Of a stretch of 64,000 nt of DNA, positions 26,052 to 35,735 are shown one piece after another. The notes under the pieces were generated by a model. That model saw only the letters and a program-made list of their open reading frames with translations, did not search any database and was not told where the DNA came from. This DNA comes from an uncultured Opitutales bacterium (lineage in GTDB: Bacteria; Verrucomicrobiota; Verrucomicrobiia; Opitutales; Intestinicryptomonadaceae). The position numbers and the translations under genes were made by a program. The stretch is taken from NCBI GenBank assembly GCA_900548185.1, contig URJJ01000005.1, forward strand, positions 1 through 64,000, given 5' to 3'. Positions within the stretch are counted from its first letter, which is position 1. Each line of letters opens with the position of its first letter.

Positions 26052-27326
26052 ATGGAGCCATTTTTCAGATGCATGTTCCGCCTTGCCGCGCTTTTTATTG
26101 CGTTGGCCGCACCCGCCGCGTTTCCGGCCGGCAAGCCCTATGAAAAGATAGACCCTTCCACGCTCAGGGGGAAGTTCATGTGCGGCTACCAAGGCTGGTT
26201 CAGGACTCCCGGAGACGGCGCGGACATGGGCTGGAACCATTACAGCCGCCTCAGAAACGAAGTGCGTCCGGACTCGCTTGTGGTTGACATGTGGCCGGAC
26301 GTCTCCGAGTTCGGCGAGGGCGACACGGAGGAGGTTCCCTCCCTTAAAATGCCGGACGGCTCCCCCGCCCGCGCCGTCAGCTCCCACAACCCCCGCGTCA
26401 TAGACACCCATTTCAGGTGGATGGCCGAATACGGGATAGACGGCGTGTGGCTCCAGCACTTCCTCATCGGCCTGAAGGGCGGAAAGGACGGCGCGGGCTA
26501 CATGTCGCGCAGAAACAACATGGAGCATGTGAAAAACGCCGCCGAAAAATACGGGCGCGTATGGGCGGTATCGTTCGACACAGTCGGCGTCCCGCCCGAA
26601 AAGATTGCAGAGCAAGTCATCGCCGAGTGGAAGCGCATAGTCGACGCCGGCTACACCGAAAGCCCGGCCTATCTGCGCGAGGGGGGCCTGCCCGTCGTGC
26701 ACGTCTGGGGCTACTATTATTTGAACGAGGTGAACCTCATGAATCCGGCCGCCGGGCGCAAAATTTTCGACTTCTTCAATTCAGGCGGCAAGTATGCGGC
26801 TTCCCTTGTCGGCGGGGGGAGCTGGGACTGGGCCTCCAATCCGGATCCGGAATGGCGCGAAATGTATTCCCGCTTCAAATTTTACACCCCGTGGAACGTC
26901 GGCAACAAGCGCCGCTGCGAAGACGGCACGTTCGGCGCGAGCATGGGCTTCTGGAAGGGGGACAAGGCGATGGCCGAAAAGAACGGCACGTTCTGGATTC
27001 CCGTGGTCTACCCCGGCTTCACCTGGGACAACCTCCGCAGGACGAAGCCCGGCGCCAGCCTCATCCCCCGCAAGGGGGGCGACTTCTTCTGGGAGCAGTT
27101 CTACGAGGCCGCCAAACTCGGCGTGGATACGTTTTACATCGCCATGTTCGACGAGATTGACGAGGGCACTGCCATATTCAAAATAGAGCCGAACCCGCCC
27201 GTGAACGCCCACTTCGTCGGCACGGACGGGATGCCCTCCGACTGGTGGCTGAGGCTGGCCGGCGAGGCCAGGCGCATAATAAAGTCCGGCGAGCCCTTCC
27301 CGCGCGAAATCCCCATAAAGCCCTGA
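26052..27326 (+). CDS. Exported GH71/99-like glycoside hydrolase
   Basis: From the ATG at 26052 it has 424 residues; the ATG at 26073 (MFRLAALFIALA) is an equally good start for the signal peptide, and a TTG lies at 26034. The mature protein has the TIM-barrel layout of the GH71/GH99-like group: FMCGYQGWFRTPGDG at the start, WNHYSRL, DMWPDVSEF, FRWMAEYGIDGVWLQHF, VSFDTVG, VHVWGYYYLNE, FTWDNLRRTKPGAS and FYIAMFDEIDEGTAIF. GH99 members are endo-alpha-mannosidases and related endo-acting enzymes, but the bacterial GH71/99-like subgroup is broad, so the substrate stays open. It would act outside the cytoplasm, with the divergent GH43 enzyme. Confidence 0.8.
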   Translation: MEPFFRCMFRLAALFIALAAPAAFPAGKPYEKIDPSTLRGKFMCGYQGWFRTPGDGADMGWNHYSRLRNEVRPDSLVVDMWPDVSEFGEGDTEEVPSLKMPDGSPARAVSSHNPRVIDTHFRWMAEYGIDGVWLQHFLIGLKGGKDGAGYMSRRNNMEHVKNAAEKYGRVWAVSFDTVGVPPEKIAEQVIAEWKRIVDAGYTESPAYLREGGLPVVHVWGYYYLNEVNLMNPAAGRKIFDFFNSGGKYAASLVGGGSWDWASNPDPEWREMYSRFKFYTPWNVGNKRRCEDGTFGASMGFWKGDKAMAEKNGTFWIPVVYPGFTWDNLRRTKPGASLIPRKGGDFFWEQFYEAAKLGVDTFYIAMFDEIDEGTAIFKIEPNPPVNAHFVGTDGMPSDWWLRLAGEARRIIKSGEPFPREIPIKP

Positions 27327-27843
27327 GCCCGCCCCGGAGGCGCTTTGAAGCGCCCGGCTCCCGGCCTCCCCGCCGCAGCCTGCCTCTTCGCGGGCGTTTT
27401 CTGCCGCATCGCACGGGGGGCGGACGCGGTGCGCGCGGGGCCAGGCTCTAAATCTGTTTGCGCCAAAAGCTCTTGCGCGTCCGGTTTTCAAAAAAATGCG
27501 AAAAAAAGCTTGAAAGGGGATTCGGACGGCTGTTATGTACTGTTATGTAAAAAGGCCGATTTTCACTTAACCGGGCGCATAAAATGCCGAGAAAGATTAG
27601 ATTTTTGCGCATTGCGGCGGCCGGTTGCGAGGGGGGAGAGGAGCCTTTGGCAGGGCGCCGGCTTCGGGATTTTTTCCGGGGCTGCCTCCGGCATGCCGGC
27701 CTGCTTCAACGCATTATTATAAATATATGAAGGGAATAATCGAGGGCGTTTTGCATATGTAAACGGTCTTTTGTCGGCTTGCGGGGAGGCTGTGCCCTTC
27801 CATGCCGCCGCTTTTGCATACAAATTTAATAATACAGACAAAA
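27327..27843. other. Intergenic stretch before the Gfo/Idh/MocA gene
   Basis: About 500 bases contain a GGCGCT/AGCGCC hairpin (27339-27354) without a T tract, 13 bases past the preceding stop, and an AT-rich tract (27810-27843) just before the next start that probably carries the promoter. No gene is supported. Confidence 0.45.
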
Positions 27844-29193
27844 ATGAGCATAAGCAGAAGAAAATTCATAAAAGGGGCGGCCATTGCCGCCGCGATGCCC
27901 CTCATTTTCAAGGGATCGCTTTTTGCGCGCGGAAACGTGCGCCCCAACAGCAGGTGCAACCTGGGCGTCATAGGCGTCGGCAAGATGGCAGACGGCCACT
28001 TAAACGGTCTGGCCGACCTCCCGTACTGCCGCGTGACCGCCCTTTGCGACGTGGACGACAAGCGTCTGGCCTTCTGGTCCAAGAAGCTCGTCGACAAGTA
28101 CGAGAGGAAGAACTTCGCGCATGACAAGCCCAAGTGCTACAAGGACTTCCGCGAACTCCTCGCGGACCCGTCAATCGACGCGGTCTACATCACGACCCCC
28201 GACCACTGGCACGCGATAATATCGATTCTCGCCGCCCGCGCCGGAAAGGCCATCTATTGCGAAAAGCCGATGACGTTCTCCGTCGAGGAGGCCCGCAAGG
28301 TCACCAAGGCCGTCCAGGACGCCGGCGTGGTGTTCCAGGTAGGCTCCCAGCAGCGTTCCGACGAGGGCTTCCGCCGCGCCGCGCAGCTTGCCAGAAACGG
28401 CCATCTGGGCGAGGTAAAGGAAGTCTGGGCGCGCCTGAACTACGGTCTGGCCTCGACCCGCAACTGGAAGTACGAGGAAGTCCCGGCCGGCGTCGATTGG
28501 GACATGTGGTGCGGCCCGGCCCCCTACAACCCCTATTCGCAGAGCCTGCTCCCGATGCTTTCGGATTCCGAGGAGCCGTATTCCGAACACGGCTTCCCGG
28601 CGTGGCGCGACCATCTCGACTACGGCAATTCAAACCAGGCCGACTTCGGCGCCCACCACTATGACATCGGCCTCTGGGGCCTCGGTCTGGACGGCAAGGG
28701 CCCGGACGAAATCATCGTTTCCGACAAGGGCGACCTGCCCGGCCTCAAGAATTCCCGCCAGTACATGTATCTCGCCAAGGGCCCGCAGGGCAACGAGGTG
28801 AAGATAATAAAGGGCAACCAGCCGGACGTGCCGTTCGACTACGCCGTGACTTTCGTGGGCACGGAGGGCATCGTCGCCGCCGACCGAGGCGCCAAGTTCT
28901 GGGCCAACAAGAATTCGCTAAACGACATGAAGATAGCGGATTCCGACCTCGTTTACCAGAAGTCCGCCAACAACTCCCACCGCGACAACTTCTTCGACGC
29001 CGTGTTCAACGGCTCGCCCGTCGTGGCCCCCGTCGAGGGCGGGCGCTCGTCGGCCGAAATCTCGATAATCGGCAACATCGCCTACCGCCTCGGCCGCTCC
29101 CTCAAGTGGGACTGGAAGAACGGCAGGTTTGACGACGACGAGGCAAACCAGTTCCTCAGCCGCCCCAACCGCGGCGAATGGGCCCTCATCTAG
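27844..29193 (+). CDS. Tat-exported Gfo/Idh/MocA-family oxidoreductase
   Basis: It has 449 residues from the ATG at 27844, which begins with a Tat signal SRRKFIKGAAIAAAMP (residues 3-18). A Rossmann fold follows: CNLGVIGVGKMADGH, CRVTALCDVD, then DAVYITTPDHWHAIISI and the family motif EKPMTFSVEEARK with the Lys of EKP that is usually part of the active site. VGSQQRSDEGFRRA and NPYS-type loops complete the C-terminal alpha/beta domain. These enzymes oxidise or epimerise sugars with a tightly bound NAD(P). Two ThuA-domain genes follow at close range, a common pairing in sugar-ketone pathways. Confidence 0.88.
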   Translation: MSISRRKFIKGAAIAAAMPLIFKGSLFARGNVRPNSRCNLGVIGVGKMADGHLNGLADLPYCRVTALCDVDDKRLAFWSKKLVDKYERKNFAHDKPKCYKDFRELLADPSIDAVYITTPDHWHAIISILAARAGKAIYCEKPMTFSVEEARKVTKAVQDAGVVFQVGSQQRSDEGFRRAAQLARNGHLGEVKEVWARLNYGLASTRNWKYEEVPAGVDWDMWCGPAPYNPYSQSLLPMLSDSEEPYSEHGFPAWRDHLDYGNSNQADFGAHHYDIGLWGLGLDGKGPDEIIVSDKGDLPGLKNSRQYMYLAKGPQGNEVKIIKGNQPDVPFDYAVTFVGTEGIVAADRGAKFWANKNSLNDMKIADSDLVYQKSANNSHRDNFFDAVFNGSPVVAPVEGGRSSAEISIIGNIAYRLGRSLKWDWKNGRFDDDEANQFLSRPNRGEWALI

Positions 29194-29231
29194 GAAAGGC
29201 AAACCCCGAAAACGCAAAAGGAAGCATTATC

Positions 29232-30374
29232 GTGAAAAAATTCGCATTCGCATTTCTGGCATTCGCCGCTGCGGCGGGCTGCGCCTTCGCCGCTCCGAGG
29301 GGCAAGGTCTCCTGGCCTGAAAACTCCGACGTCCTCGACAATACGACCAAGGAGAACACCCACTATTACAACGACAAGAAGGACAAGGAGGGCAACCCCT
29401 ACGTCGAGTACATCCGCGACAAGGTCCTGACTCCCGAGCAGCTCGCAAAGACTGCGGAGGCCGCCCCCAAGCGCCTCCTCGTCAAGCCCCGCAAGGTCCG
29501 CCACTTCCTCGTCTGGGACAGGACGGACGGGTTCCGCCACACCGAGGGCATTCCCGCGTTCCGCGCCTATCTGGAAGCCATGGAAAAGAACTCCGGCGGC
29601 ATGTGGAAGATGCACTTCACTTCCGACCGCAGGGAGTTTGAAACGCTCGAAAGCCTCAAGAAGTACGACTGCGTGATAATCAACAACTGCACGGGCCGCT
29701 TCTTTGTCTCCTACAAGAAGGACAGGGCCGAAATGACGGGCGAGGAGAGGCGCGCCGACGACGAAATGAACATCGTCTGCCGCGACAACCTCATAAAGTA
29801 CGTCGCCGAGGGCGGCGGCATCATGGGTGCCCACGCCGCCTGCGACGCCATGGACGTCAAAAACGGCAAGGACCCCGACGAGAAGTTCCCCGCGTATCCC
29901 GAAATGATGGGCGGCCGCTTCGCCGGGCACCCGTGGGGCGCGGGCAATCCGGAGGAAACCTTCATAATTGAGGACCCGAGGAACCCCGTCCTCAAGGGCA
30001 TCTGGTCTGGCGACGAGTTCAAGCTCCAGGACGAAATCTACACCTTCATTGAAGAGTACGGCTACAACCGCAACAAGCAGCGCATTCTCATATCGCTCGA
30101 CTTCGACCGCAGCCCCCTCGGCAACGGCGACGACCCGATGAAGCACACCCGCCGTAAGACCAAGGACTTCGGCGTGGCGTGGCTCAAGAACTTCGGCAAG
30201 GGCAGGATATTCTACGGGGCGTTCGGCCACAGGCTCGACGTCTACTGGCGCAACCCCGAAGTGTGCGAAATGTACATGCGCGGCCTCCAGTTCGCAAGCG
30301 GAGACCTGACGCTGCGCAAAAGCGAAGTCGAACCCCTGGGCGACAAGGCCCTGAAGGGCCGAGGCAGAAAATAG
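29232..30374 (+). CDS. Exported ThuA-domain protein
   Basis: It has 380 residues from the GTG at 29232, which has a good AAAGGAAG site 8 bases upstream. A signal peptide (about 1-20) precedes a linker and a ThuA domain (about 75-360), a class I glutamine amidotransferase-like fold. Visible motifs are RHTEGIPAFRAYLEAME, YDCVIINNCTGRFF, GGGIMGAHAACDAMD, MMGGRFAGHPWG and GRIFYGAFGHRLDVYW. ThuA proteins take part in trehalose or 3-keto-sugar use, often beside Gfo/Idh/MocA genes as here. A 114-base block is identical to the next gene. Confidence 0.85.
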   Translation: MKKFAFAFLAFAAAAGCAFAAPRGKVSWPENSDVLDNTTKENTHYYNDKKDKEGNPYVEYIRDKVLTPEQLAKTAEAAPKRLLVKPRKVRHFLVWDRTDGFRHTEGIPAFRAYLEAMEKNSGGMWKMHFTSDRREFETLESLKKYDCVIINNCTGRFFVSYKKDRAEMTGEERRADDEMNIVCRDNLIKYVAEGGGIMGAHAACDAMDVKNGKDPDEKFPAYPEMMGGRFAGHPWGAGNPEETFIIEDPRNPVLKGIWSGDEFKLQDEIYTFIEEYGYNRNKQRILISLDFDRSPLGNGDDPMKHTRRKTKDFGVAWLKNFGKGRIFYGAFGHRLDVYWRNPEVCEMYMRGLQFASGDLTLRKSEVEPLGDKALKGRGRK

Positions 30375-30414
30375 CCCGCACACCGTTTCAACCCGTTCTA
30401 TTACAGGAATAAGA

Positions 30415-33400
30415 ATGAAAAAGTATTTGACGATATTTCTGGGGGCCGCGATGGCCTGCCCCCTCCTGGCCCAGTGGGAGGACGACAAGGTCCTCACCCC
30501 CGAACAGATAAAAATGACCGAGGACGCCGCGCCCAAGAAGCTCGCGGTGAAGCCGAAGAAGGTCCGCAACATCCTCGTCTATACGAGGACGGAGGGCTAC
30601 CGCCACACCGAGGGCATCCCCGCCATGAACGCCTTCCTGAAGGCCCTCGAAAAGAACTCGGGCGGCATGTGGAAGCTCACCTTCACCGACGACCCCAAGG
30701 CGTTTGAGGCCGACAACCTCAAGAAGTACGACTGCGTGATTCTCAACAACACCACCGGCCGCTTCTTCTGCCAGCCCAACCTCGTCCGCCAGAAGTGGAC
30801 GCCCGAGCAGCGCAAGGCCGAGGACGAAAAGAACATTACCTACCGCGACAACCTCATTGAGTACGTCAAAAACGGCGGCGGCGTCATGGGCGCCCATGCC
30901 GCCTGCGACGCCATGGACGTCAAAAACGGCAAGGACCCCGACGAGAAGTTCCCCGCGTATCCCGAAATGATGGGCGGCCGCTTCGCCGGGCACCCGTGGG
31001 GCGCGGGCAATTCGCCCGTGACCGTCCTCGTGGAGGATACCGGCCACCCGCTCGTCAAGGGCCTCTGGGACGGCAACGGGGAATTTTCCATACAGGACGA
31101 AATCTACACGTTCATAGAAGAGTATGGCTTCAGCCGCGACAAGCAGCGCGTGCTCCTTTCGCTCGACTTTGACCGCAGCCCCAAGGACGGCGGCAAGGAC
31201 CCCCTCAAGGAAACCAGCCGCAAGGACAAGGACTTCGGCCTGTCGTGGCTCAAGGAGTACGGCAAGGGCAGGATATTCTACGGGGCGTTCGGCCACAGGC
31301 TCGACGTCTACTGGCGCAACCCCGACGTCTGCGAAATGTACATGCGCGGCATCCAGTTCGCCTGCGGAGACCTTCCCGCCGACGCCACCCCGCTCGGCAA
31401 GGACGTAATCGCCAAAGTCCAGGCGAGGGCCGCCGTAAACGCGATAAAGAGCCTGCGCAAAATCGAGTTCGGCGACAATCTCGGCCCCATCGAGACCACC
31501 TTCTTCAGGTCCTACAAGGCCGCGACCGAATCCGGGGAAGTCGCCTCTGAAATCGAAAAGCTCTGCGTCGCCGAGCTCAAGGCCGGCGAAGGCACCGCCC
31601 GCTACAAGAAGATTCTTTCCGAGATGCTCCAGGTGACCGGCGCCAACTCCACTGCAAAGGAAGTGGGCGAAATAATCCTGCGCGACGCGGCCTCCTCCGA
31701 CCCGAAGGACCGCTACCACACAGAAAGCCTCTTCATCTCCCTCGCGCGCTCCTCCGACCCTGCGGCCAAGGCCGTCCTGTCGAAGCTCGCCAAGGCCGAA
31801 CAGGACTACATCAGGCGCGACGCGGTGACTGCGCTTTCCTATTTCAAAGACCCCGCGACTGTTGCATTCATGGCGGACACCTTCGCCAAGGCCAACTCCT
31901 CCAAGGACGACCGCATGGCCTGGACCGCAGCTTCGGCCCTCGCGCGCATCGGAACCCCCGAAGCCTACGCCAGGCTCGCTGAGGCCTACAAGTCGGCCAA
32001 GTCGCCCTCCGTCAAAAACCAGGCCGGCGAGCTGCTGCTCTCCCATGCCGAAATGAACCCCAATGCGGCCGCCGCGTTCGCCCAGCAGGTTTACGCCGAC
32101 AAGTCCGCCCCCAGGAACCTGCGCACTCTGGCCGCAATCCAGCTTGTCAGGGCCGGAAAGTCGGTGGACGACACGGTGCTTCTGGAAGACGTAATCAGGT
32201 ACCTCGGCCGCAACAAGGACGTCAAGATTCCGGCCTCCATGGAGCTTGCAAAGCTTCCCGAATACCTCCAGGCGGAAATGGTTTACGCGCTCACAAACAG
32301 GGGCGAAGGCTACGAACAGATAGCCGCCCTCGCCCCGACGACGGCTGGCACGGCAAAGGCCGTGACCTACGCCGTGGCCAGGTTTGGCTCCGACAAGGAT
32401 TTGGAGAAGGTGGCCTCCTTCGCCGAGCTTTATGACGGCGGCGACATGCGCAGCGCCGCGTTTGACATTGCCTCCATCAAAAGCACGGACAAGCTCCGCA
32501 AGCTCACCGAACTTTCCGGCAAGCTTCAGGGCAAGCCCCGCGAACTCATAGTTGAGGCCATGGCAAACCTCGACGCCTCCGCCAGTGTCGACTACCTCTT
32601 CGGCGTCGTAACAGGCTCCGGCTCCGACGCCGACAAGCTCGCGGCGCTCAAGACTCTCGAAAATGCCGTCGTCAAGAATTCCGAAGTGTTCGTGCGCGCC
32701 GCGGCCCTGCTGCCCAAGGCTCCCGACTCGCTCAGGCGCGGCGTAATGGGCCTCATGGTCGCCTGCTCGCGCCGCGACTGCGACGCCTCGATGGTCGCCG
32801 CCGCAAAGAAGCTCTTCGATGCCGCAAAGACTCCGGCCGAAAAGGCCCAGTTCCTCCGCTTCGCATCCGCAAATGCGGCGGAAGACGGCGTGAACCTCTG
32901 CCTGGAAGCCTACCGCCAGGGCATGAAGTCCCAGGCCCTCGCCGAGCTTTCAAAGTGGAATAACGCCTCCGCACTCGCCCCGATGATGGCCCTCGACCAG
33001 TCGCTCAAGGCCCCCGCCGACCGCAAGGCCGTGCAGACTGCGATGATTTCTGTCATAACCAAGGCCGGCGCGATAGAGCATGAGGCTTCGGACTACATCG
33101 TAAATAACGCCGTCGACAAGAAGGACTCCAGGCTCGTCTCAAAGATGAAGCGCCTCAACCTCGCCAAGTTCGAGCTTCAGAAGCTCCCCGGCGGCATCAC
33201 CGGAACCGCCTTCAAGTCTGCGGGCGAACTCAAGAACGCCTTTGACGGCAACCGCGGATCGCGCTGGTCCACGGGCGAGGACCGCAAGCCCGGCCAGTGG
33301 ATACAGTTTGAAATCCCGAATGTCCGCACGCTTTGCGCAATCGAGCTCGACCTCGGCAACTCCAAGGGCGACGGCATAAAGAGCCCCAAGCTATACGTCG

Positions 33401-33975
33401 GCGAGTCCATGGAAGACTTCGACGAGGTGGAAATCACCCTCGAAAAGAGCGAAAACGGCGACCTTCTCAAGTTCAAGGCCCCCAAAAAGGCCAAGCTCAT
33501 CCGCATCGAAAACGGCGGCTCCTCCGGCGGATGGTGGTCTGTGCACGAAATCAACCTCGTTGACGACCCCTCCACCTTCAAGAATCTGCAGAAGATGCCG
33601 GGCGGCTTTGTCGCAGGTTCAAACCGTAACGCAAACGGCCTCAAGAACGCCTTTGACGGCAACATCGACTCCCGCTGGTCGACGGAAGGCTCGCGCGAGC
33701 CGGGCCAGTGGTTCATGTTCGGCTTCGACAAGCCCAAGACCGTCAATGCGGTGGTTCTCAAGCTCGGCTCGTCCTCCGGCGACAGGGTGCTCAACCCGAA
33801 GGTGTACGCCGGCGAAACCGTTGAAAAGATGGTTCCCGTCAAGGTGAAGTACTCCCAGGAAAAGCGCGAGGACGTGATAACGTTCGAGCCCGCAGTCAAG
33901 GCGAAGTACATCAGAATTGAAAATACGCGCGAAAGCGGCGGTTTCTGGTCAATCCACGAAGTTGAAGTGAAATAG
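30415..33975 (+). CDS. Exported ThuA protein with HEAT-like repeats and two C-terminal F5/8C domains
   Basis: It has 1186 residues and a signal peptide (1-19). ThuA domain about 45-315 (RHTEGIPAMNAFLKALE, GAHAACDAMD, MMGGRFAGHPWG). Residues about 330-900 are HEAT-like helical repeats (ADPAAKAVLSKLAKAEQDYIRRDAVTAL, DDRMAWTAASALARIG). Two discoidin-type modules end the protein, about 921-1050 and 1055-1186, sharing AFDGNRGSRWST/AFDGNIDSRWST and WWSVHEINL/FWSIHEVEV. The modules probably bind carbohydrate and place the ThuA domain on a polysaccharide. It is 40 bases past the preceding ThuA gene and ends at a strong terminator. Confidence 0.85.
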   Translation: MKKYLTIFLGAAMACPLLAQWEDDKVLTPEQIKMTEDAAPKKLAVKPKKVRNILVYTRTEGYRHTEGIPAMNAFLKALEKNSGGMWKLTFTDDPKAFEADNLKKYDCVILNNTTGRFFCQPNLVRQKWTPEQRKAEDEKNITYRDNLIEYVKNGGGVMGAHAACDAMDVKNGKDPDEKFPAYPEMMGGRFAGHPWGAGNSPVTVLVEDTGHPLVKGLWDGNGEFSIQDEIYTFIEEYGFSRDKQRVLLSLDFDRSPKDGGKDPLKETSRKDKDFGLSWLKEYGKGRIFYGAFGHRLDVYWRNPDVCEMYMRGIQFACGDLPADATPLGKDVIAKVQARAAVNAIKSLRKIEFGDNLGPIETTFFRSYKAATESGEVASEIEKLCVAELKAGEGTARYKKILSEMLQVTGANSTAKEVGEIILRDAASSDPKDRYHTESLFISLARSSDPAAKAVLSKLAKAEQDYIRRDAVTALSYFKDPATVAFMADTFAKANSSKDDRMAWTAASALARIGTPEAYARLAEAYKSAKSPSVKNQAGELLLSHAEMNPNAAAAFAQQVYADKSAPRNLRTLAAIQLVRAGKSVDDTVLLEDVIRYLGRNKDVKIPASMELAKLPEYLQAEMVYALTNRGEGYEQIAALAPTTAGTAKAVTYAVARFGSDKDLEKVASFAELYDGGDMRSAAFDIASIKSTDKLRKLTELSGKLQGKPRELIVEAMANLDASASVDYLFGVVTGSGSDADKLAALKTLENAVVKNSEVFVRAAALLPKAPDSLRRGVMGLMVACSRRDCDASMVAAAKKLFDAAKTPAEKAQFLRFASANAAEDGVNLCLEAYRQGMKSQALAELSKWNNASALAPMMALDQSLKAPADRKAVQTAMISVITKAGAIEHEASDYIVNNAVDKKDSRLVSKMKRLNLAKFELQKLPGGITGTAFKSAGELKNAFDGNRGSRWSTGEDRKPGQWIQFEIPNVRTLCAIELDLGNSKGDGIKSPKLYVGESMEDFDEVEITLEKSENGDLLKFKAPKKAKLIRIENGGSSGGWWSVHEINLVDDPSTFKNLQKMPGGFVAGSNRNANGLKNAFDGNIDSRWSTEGSREPGQWFMFGFDKPKTVNAVVLKLGSSSGDRVLNPKVYAGETVEKMVPVKVKYSQEKREDVITFEPAVKAKYIRIENTRESGGFWSIHEVEVK

Positions 33976-33999
33976 CTTCGGCCGCATTCCGGCATTTGG

Positions 34000-34029
34000 G
34001 GCGCCGCGGTTTTTTTCCGCGGCGCCTTT
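34000..34029 (+). terminator. Intrinsic terminator after the ThuA/HEAT gene
   Basis: The stem GGCGCCGCGG/CCGCGGCGCC (34000-34009 with 34017-34026) has a loop of seven T and is followed by TTT, 25 bases past the stop. Confidence 0.85.
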
Positions 34030-34478
34030 GTCATTTAAAAAACCGCCCTTCCGCATGTGCGCGGCGGATATTGGCCTTTATCGCGCACAGTTTGCCGGTG
34101 GAAAATCCTTTGCCGGGCGGGGAGGCGGCTTTTTTGAACGCCTTTTAAATGTTTTTTCACCCGGGCCTGCCCCAATGGGAACTGCCTTTGCGCCGCCTGA
34201 TTGGAGGCCGGTTCAAGAGCGCATCCAAACGCGCACATTGCCCGGGGCACAGGCATCCGCTTTAAAATTTTTAAGGGCCTGACAGAGATAAGGGAACGAA
34301 AAGCGGGCTGGGGGGATGGGATTTTGCAAAGAGAGGAAACGCCCGCTTAAGCTTCCGCAAAACGCCGCCTGATTTTTCCTTTCTTTCGGGGCATTCCAAT
34401 CCATGCAAGCCTCATATTTTCTCATGGAAATCGCTTATGATGATGCAATATTTCCGGATGCGATTGAGGCAGCTCCGC

Positions 34479-34621
34479 TTGCCAATTTTTGTCCGGCCTT
34501 TTTATAATTTAAAAAAAATGGCAGAGATTTGCCAGAAAACGGCAAAAGCGTTCATGAGAAATTTGAACCCTTTAAAATAAAGGGCGTTGACAGTTTCTAA
34601 ACCGCCGCCTGCGGGTTTTAG
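34479..34621 (+). ncRNA. Candidate small RNA: promoter followed by three hairpins and no ORF
   Basis: TTGCCA (34479-34484), an 18-base spacer and TATAAT (34503-34508) form a good sigma-70 promoter. Downstream there is no reading frame but three stems: TTTGCC/GGCAAA (34528-34546), CCCTTTA/TAAAGGG (34568-34584) and CTAAACC/GGTTTTAG with a bulge (34597-34621). The last ends without a clear T tract. Confidence 0.35.
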
Positions 34622-35170
34622 CCCCATCTCTCCCTCGTTTGAAATGCTCCGCATTTGCCTGCGGGGATTTTACTGATAGCATCTTTTGCGGACTTCCGGC
34701 CTGCGCCGAGTCCGATGTTTTTTAGTTACGGCTCCCTGCGGCAGCTTTTATTTGGGCCGCTTTGGATGGAGCCCCCCGGATGCGGGCCACTATTTTGAAA
34801 CTTCGCGGCCGGTTTGGATTATTCGGCCTGGGCATCCGGGCGCGCGCCGCGATATGGCCCGAAACGGTGGGGCCATTCTGGATTGCGCCGCCTTTTTAAT
34901 TCCGCCCCTGTCTTTAGGAGGGGAAACAGGGGAGGGCGCCCGGTTTTTCCGCCGCAATTTCAGGTTTTGGTTCCGAAAACCCGCGCGCCCTTGCGGATTG
35001 CATGAGTGCGTCGGGTCTCATCTTAGGCTCATGCAAATGTGTACCCGCGATTTGCCATGCAGGCGGCAGCCATGCGGGGGGCATGGCATGCGTGGAATTT
35101 CATTTCTCATTGGGGAATCTTCCAATGTTGGGGTTGCAGAATGTGCGGGAATGCCCCAATGTGTCGGGGT

Positions 35171-35620
35171 ATGATAAAGGCAAAACTTTCGGATTCCAAA
35201 AGGTATGAATCGTGCAGCCCGCATTTTGCGGCTGTCTTTGAGGCGCTCGGGCGCATGTCGGGGGCGGAGTTCAAGGCCGGGGAAACCCTTGAGGGCGGAT
35301 GCCGCTTCATGAGCCAGGAGTATTTCACGAAGCCTGCCTCCGAGAAGAAGCTGGAGGCGCACCGCAAATTTATCGACATACAGTTTGTGGCGGAGGGCGA
35401 AGAGGCGGCCTATTTCGGGAACGCCTCGGATTTTCCGGTGAAGGTTCCCTACGACGATTCGCGCGATGCGGAATTTTACGGCGGAGAGCCGAGGGAGGCT
35501 TGCGTGCTGCGGGCGGGGGAGTTTGCCGTGTTTTTCCCGGAGGACGCCCACCGGCCCGGATGCGTCTGCGGTGGGAAACCTGCCTTCGTCCGCAAGATTG
35601 TGGTGAAGGTTCCCGTCTGA
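35171..35620 (+). CDS. YhcH/YjgK/YiaL family protein
   Basis: It has 149 residues from the ATG at 35171; upstream codons in the same frame are not conserved. This cupin-like family has the markers seen here: LEAHRKFIDIQFVAEGEEAAYFG near 65-90, YDDSRDAEFY, and GEFAVFFPEDAHRPG near 120-135, with His residues that likely bind a metal. Members are linked to sugar and sialic-acid metabolism (YiaL, NanQ-like anomerase). It lies alone, between the sugar locus and the second ECF sigma operon. Confidence 0.85.
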   Translation: MIKAKLSDSKRYESCSPHFAAVFEALGRMSGAEFKAGETLEGGCRFMSQEYFTKPASEKKLEAHRKFIDIQFVAEGEEAAYFGNASDFPVKVPYDDSRDAEFYGGEPREACVLRAGEFAVFFPEDAHRPGCVCGGKPAFVRKIVVKVPV

Positions 35621-35735
35621 GGCTGCGCGCGTCCGGATTTGGGCCTGCTTTATTTCTTCAAAAAATTCGTAATAAAAACCCGGCCCGCCGCTCATAAAGG
35701 GTGAAGGTGGAAACAATTTTGACGAAGGGGGCGCA

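Larger units (their letters stand above)
33976..35170. other. Long intergenic stretch with terminator and possible small RNA
   Basis: About 1.2 kb carries the terminator above and a candidate promoter and hairpin series near 34479-34621 (listed separately). ORFs here lack any domain or good start. Confidence 0.45.

Noticed and set aside
30388..32046. 552-codon open frame on the minus strand inside the ThuA/HEAT gene
   Set aside because: High-GC antisense shadow; valine/glycine-rich with no domain, while the + strand frame has clear domains.
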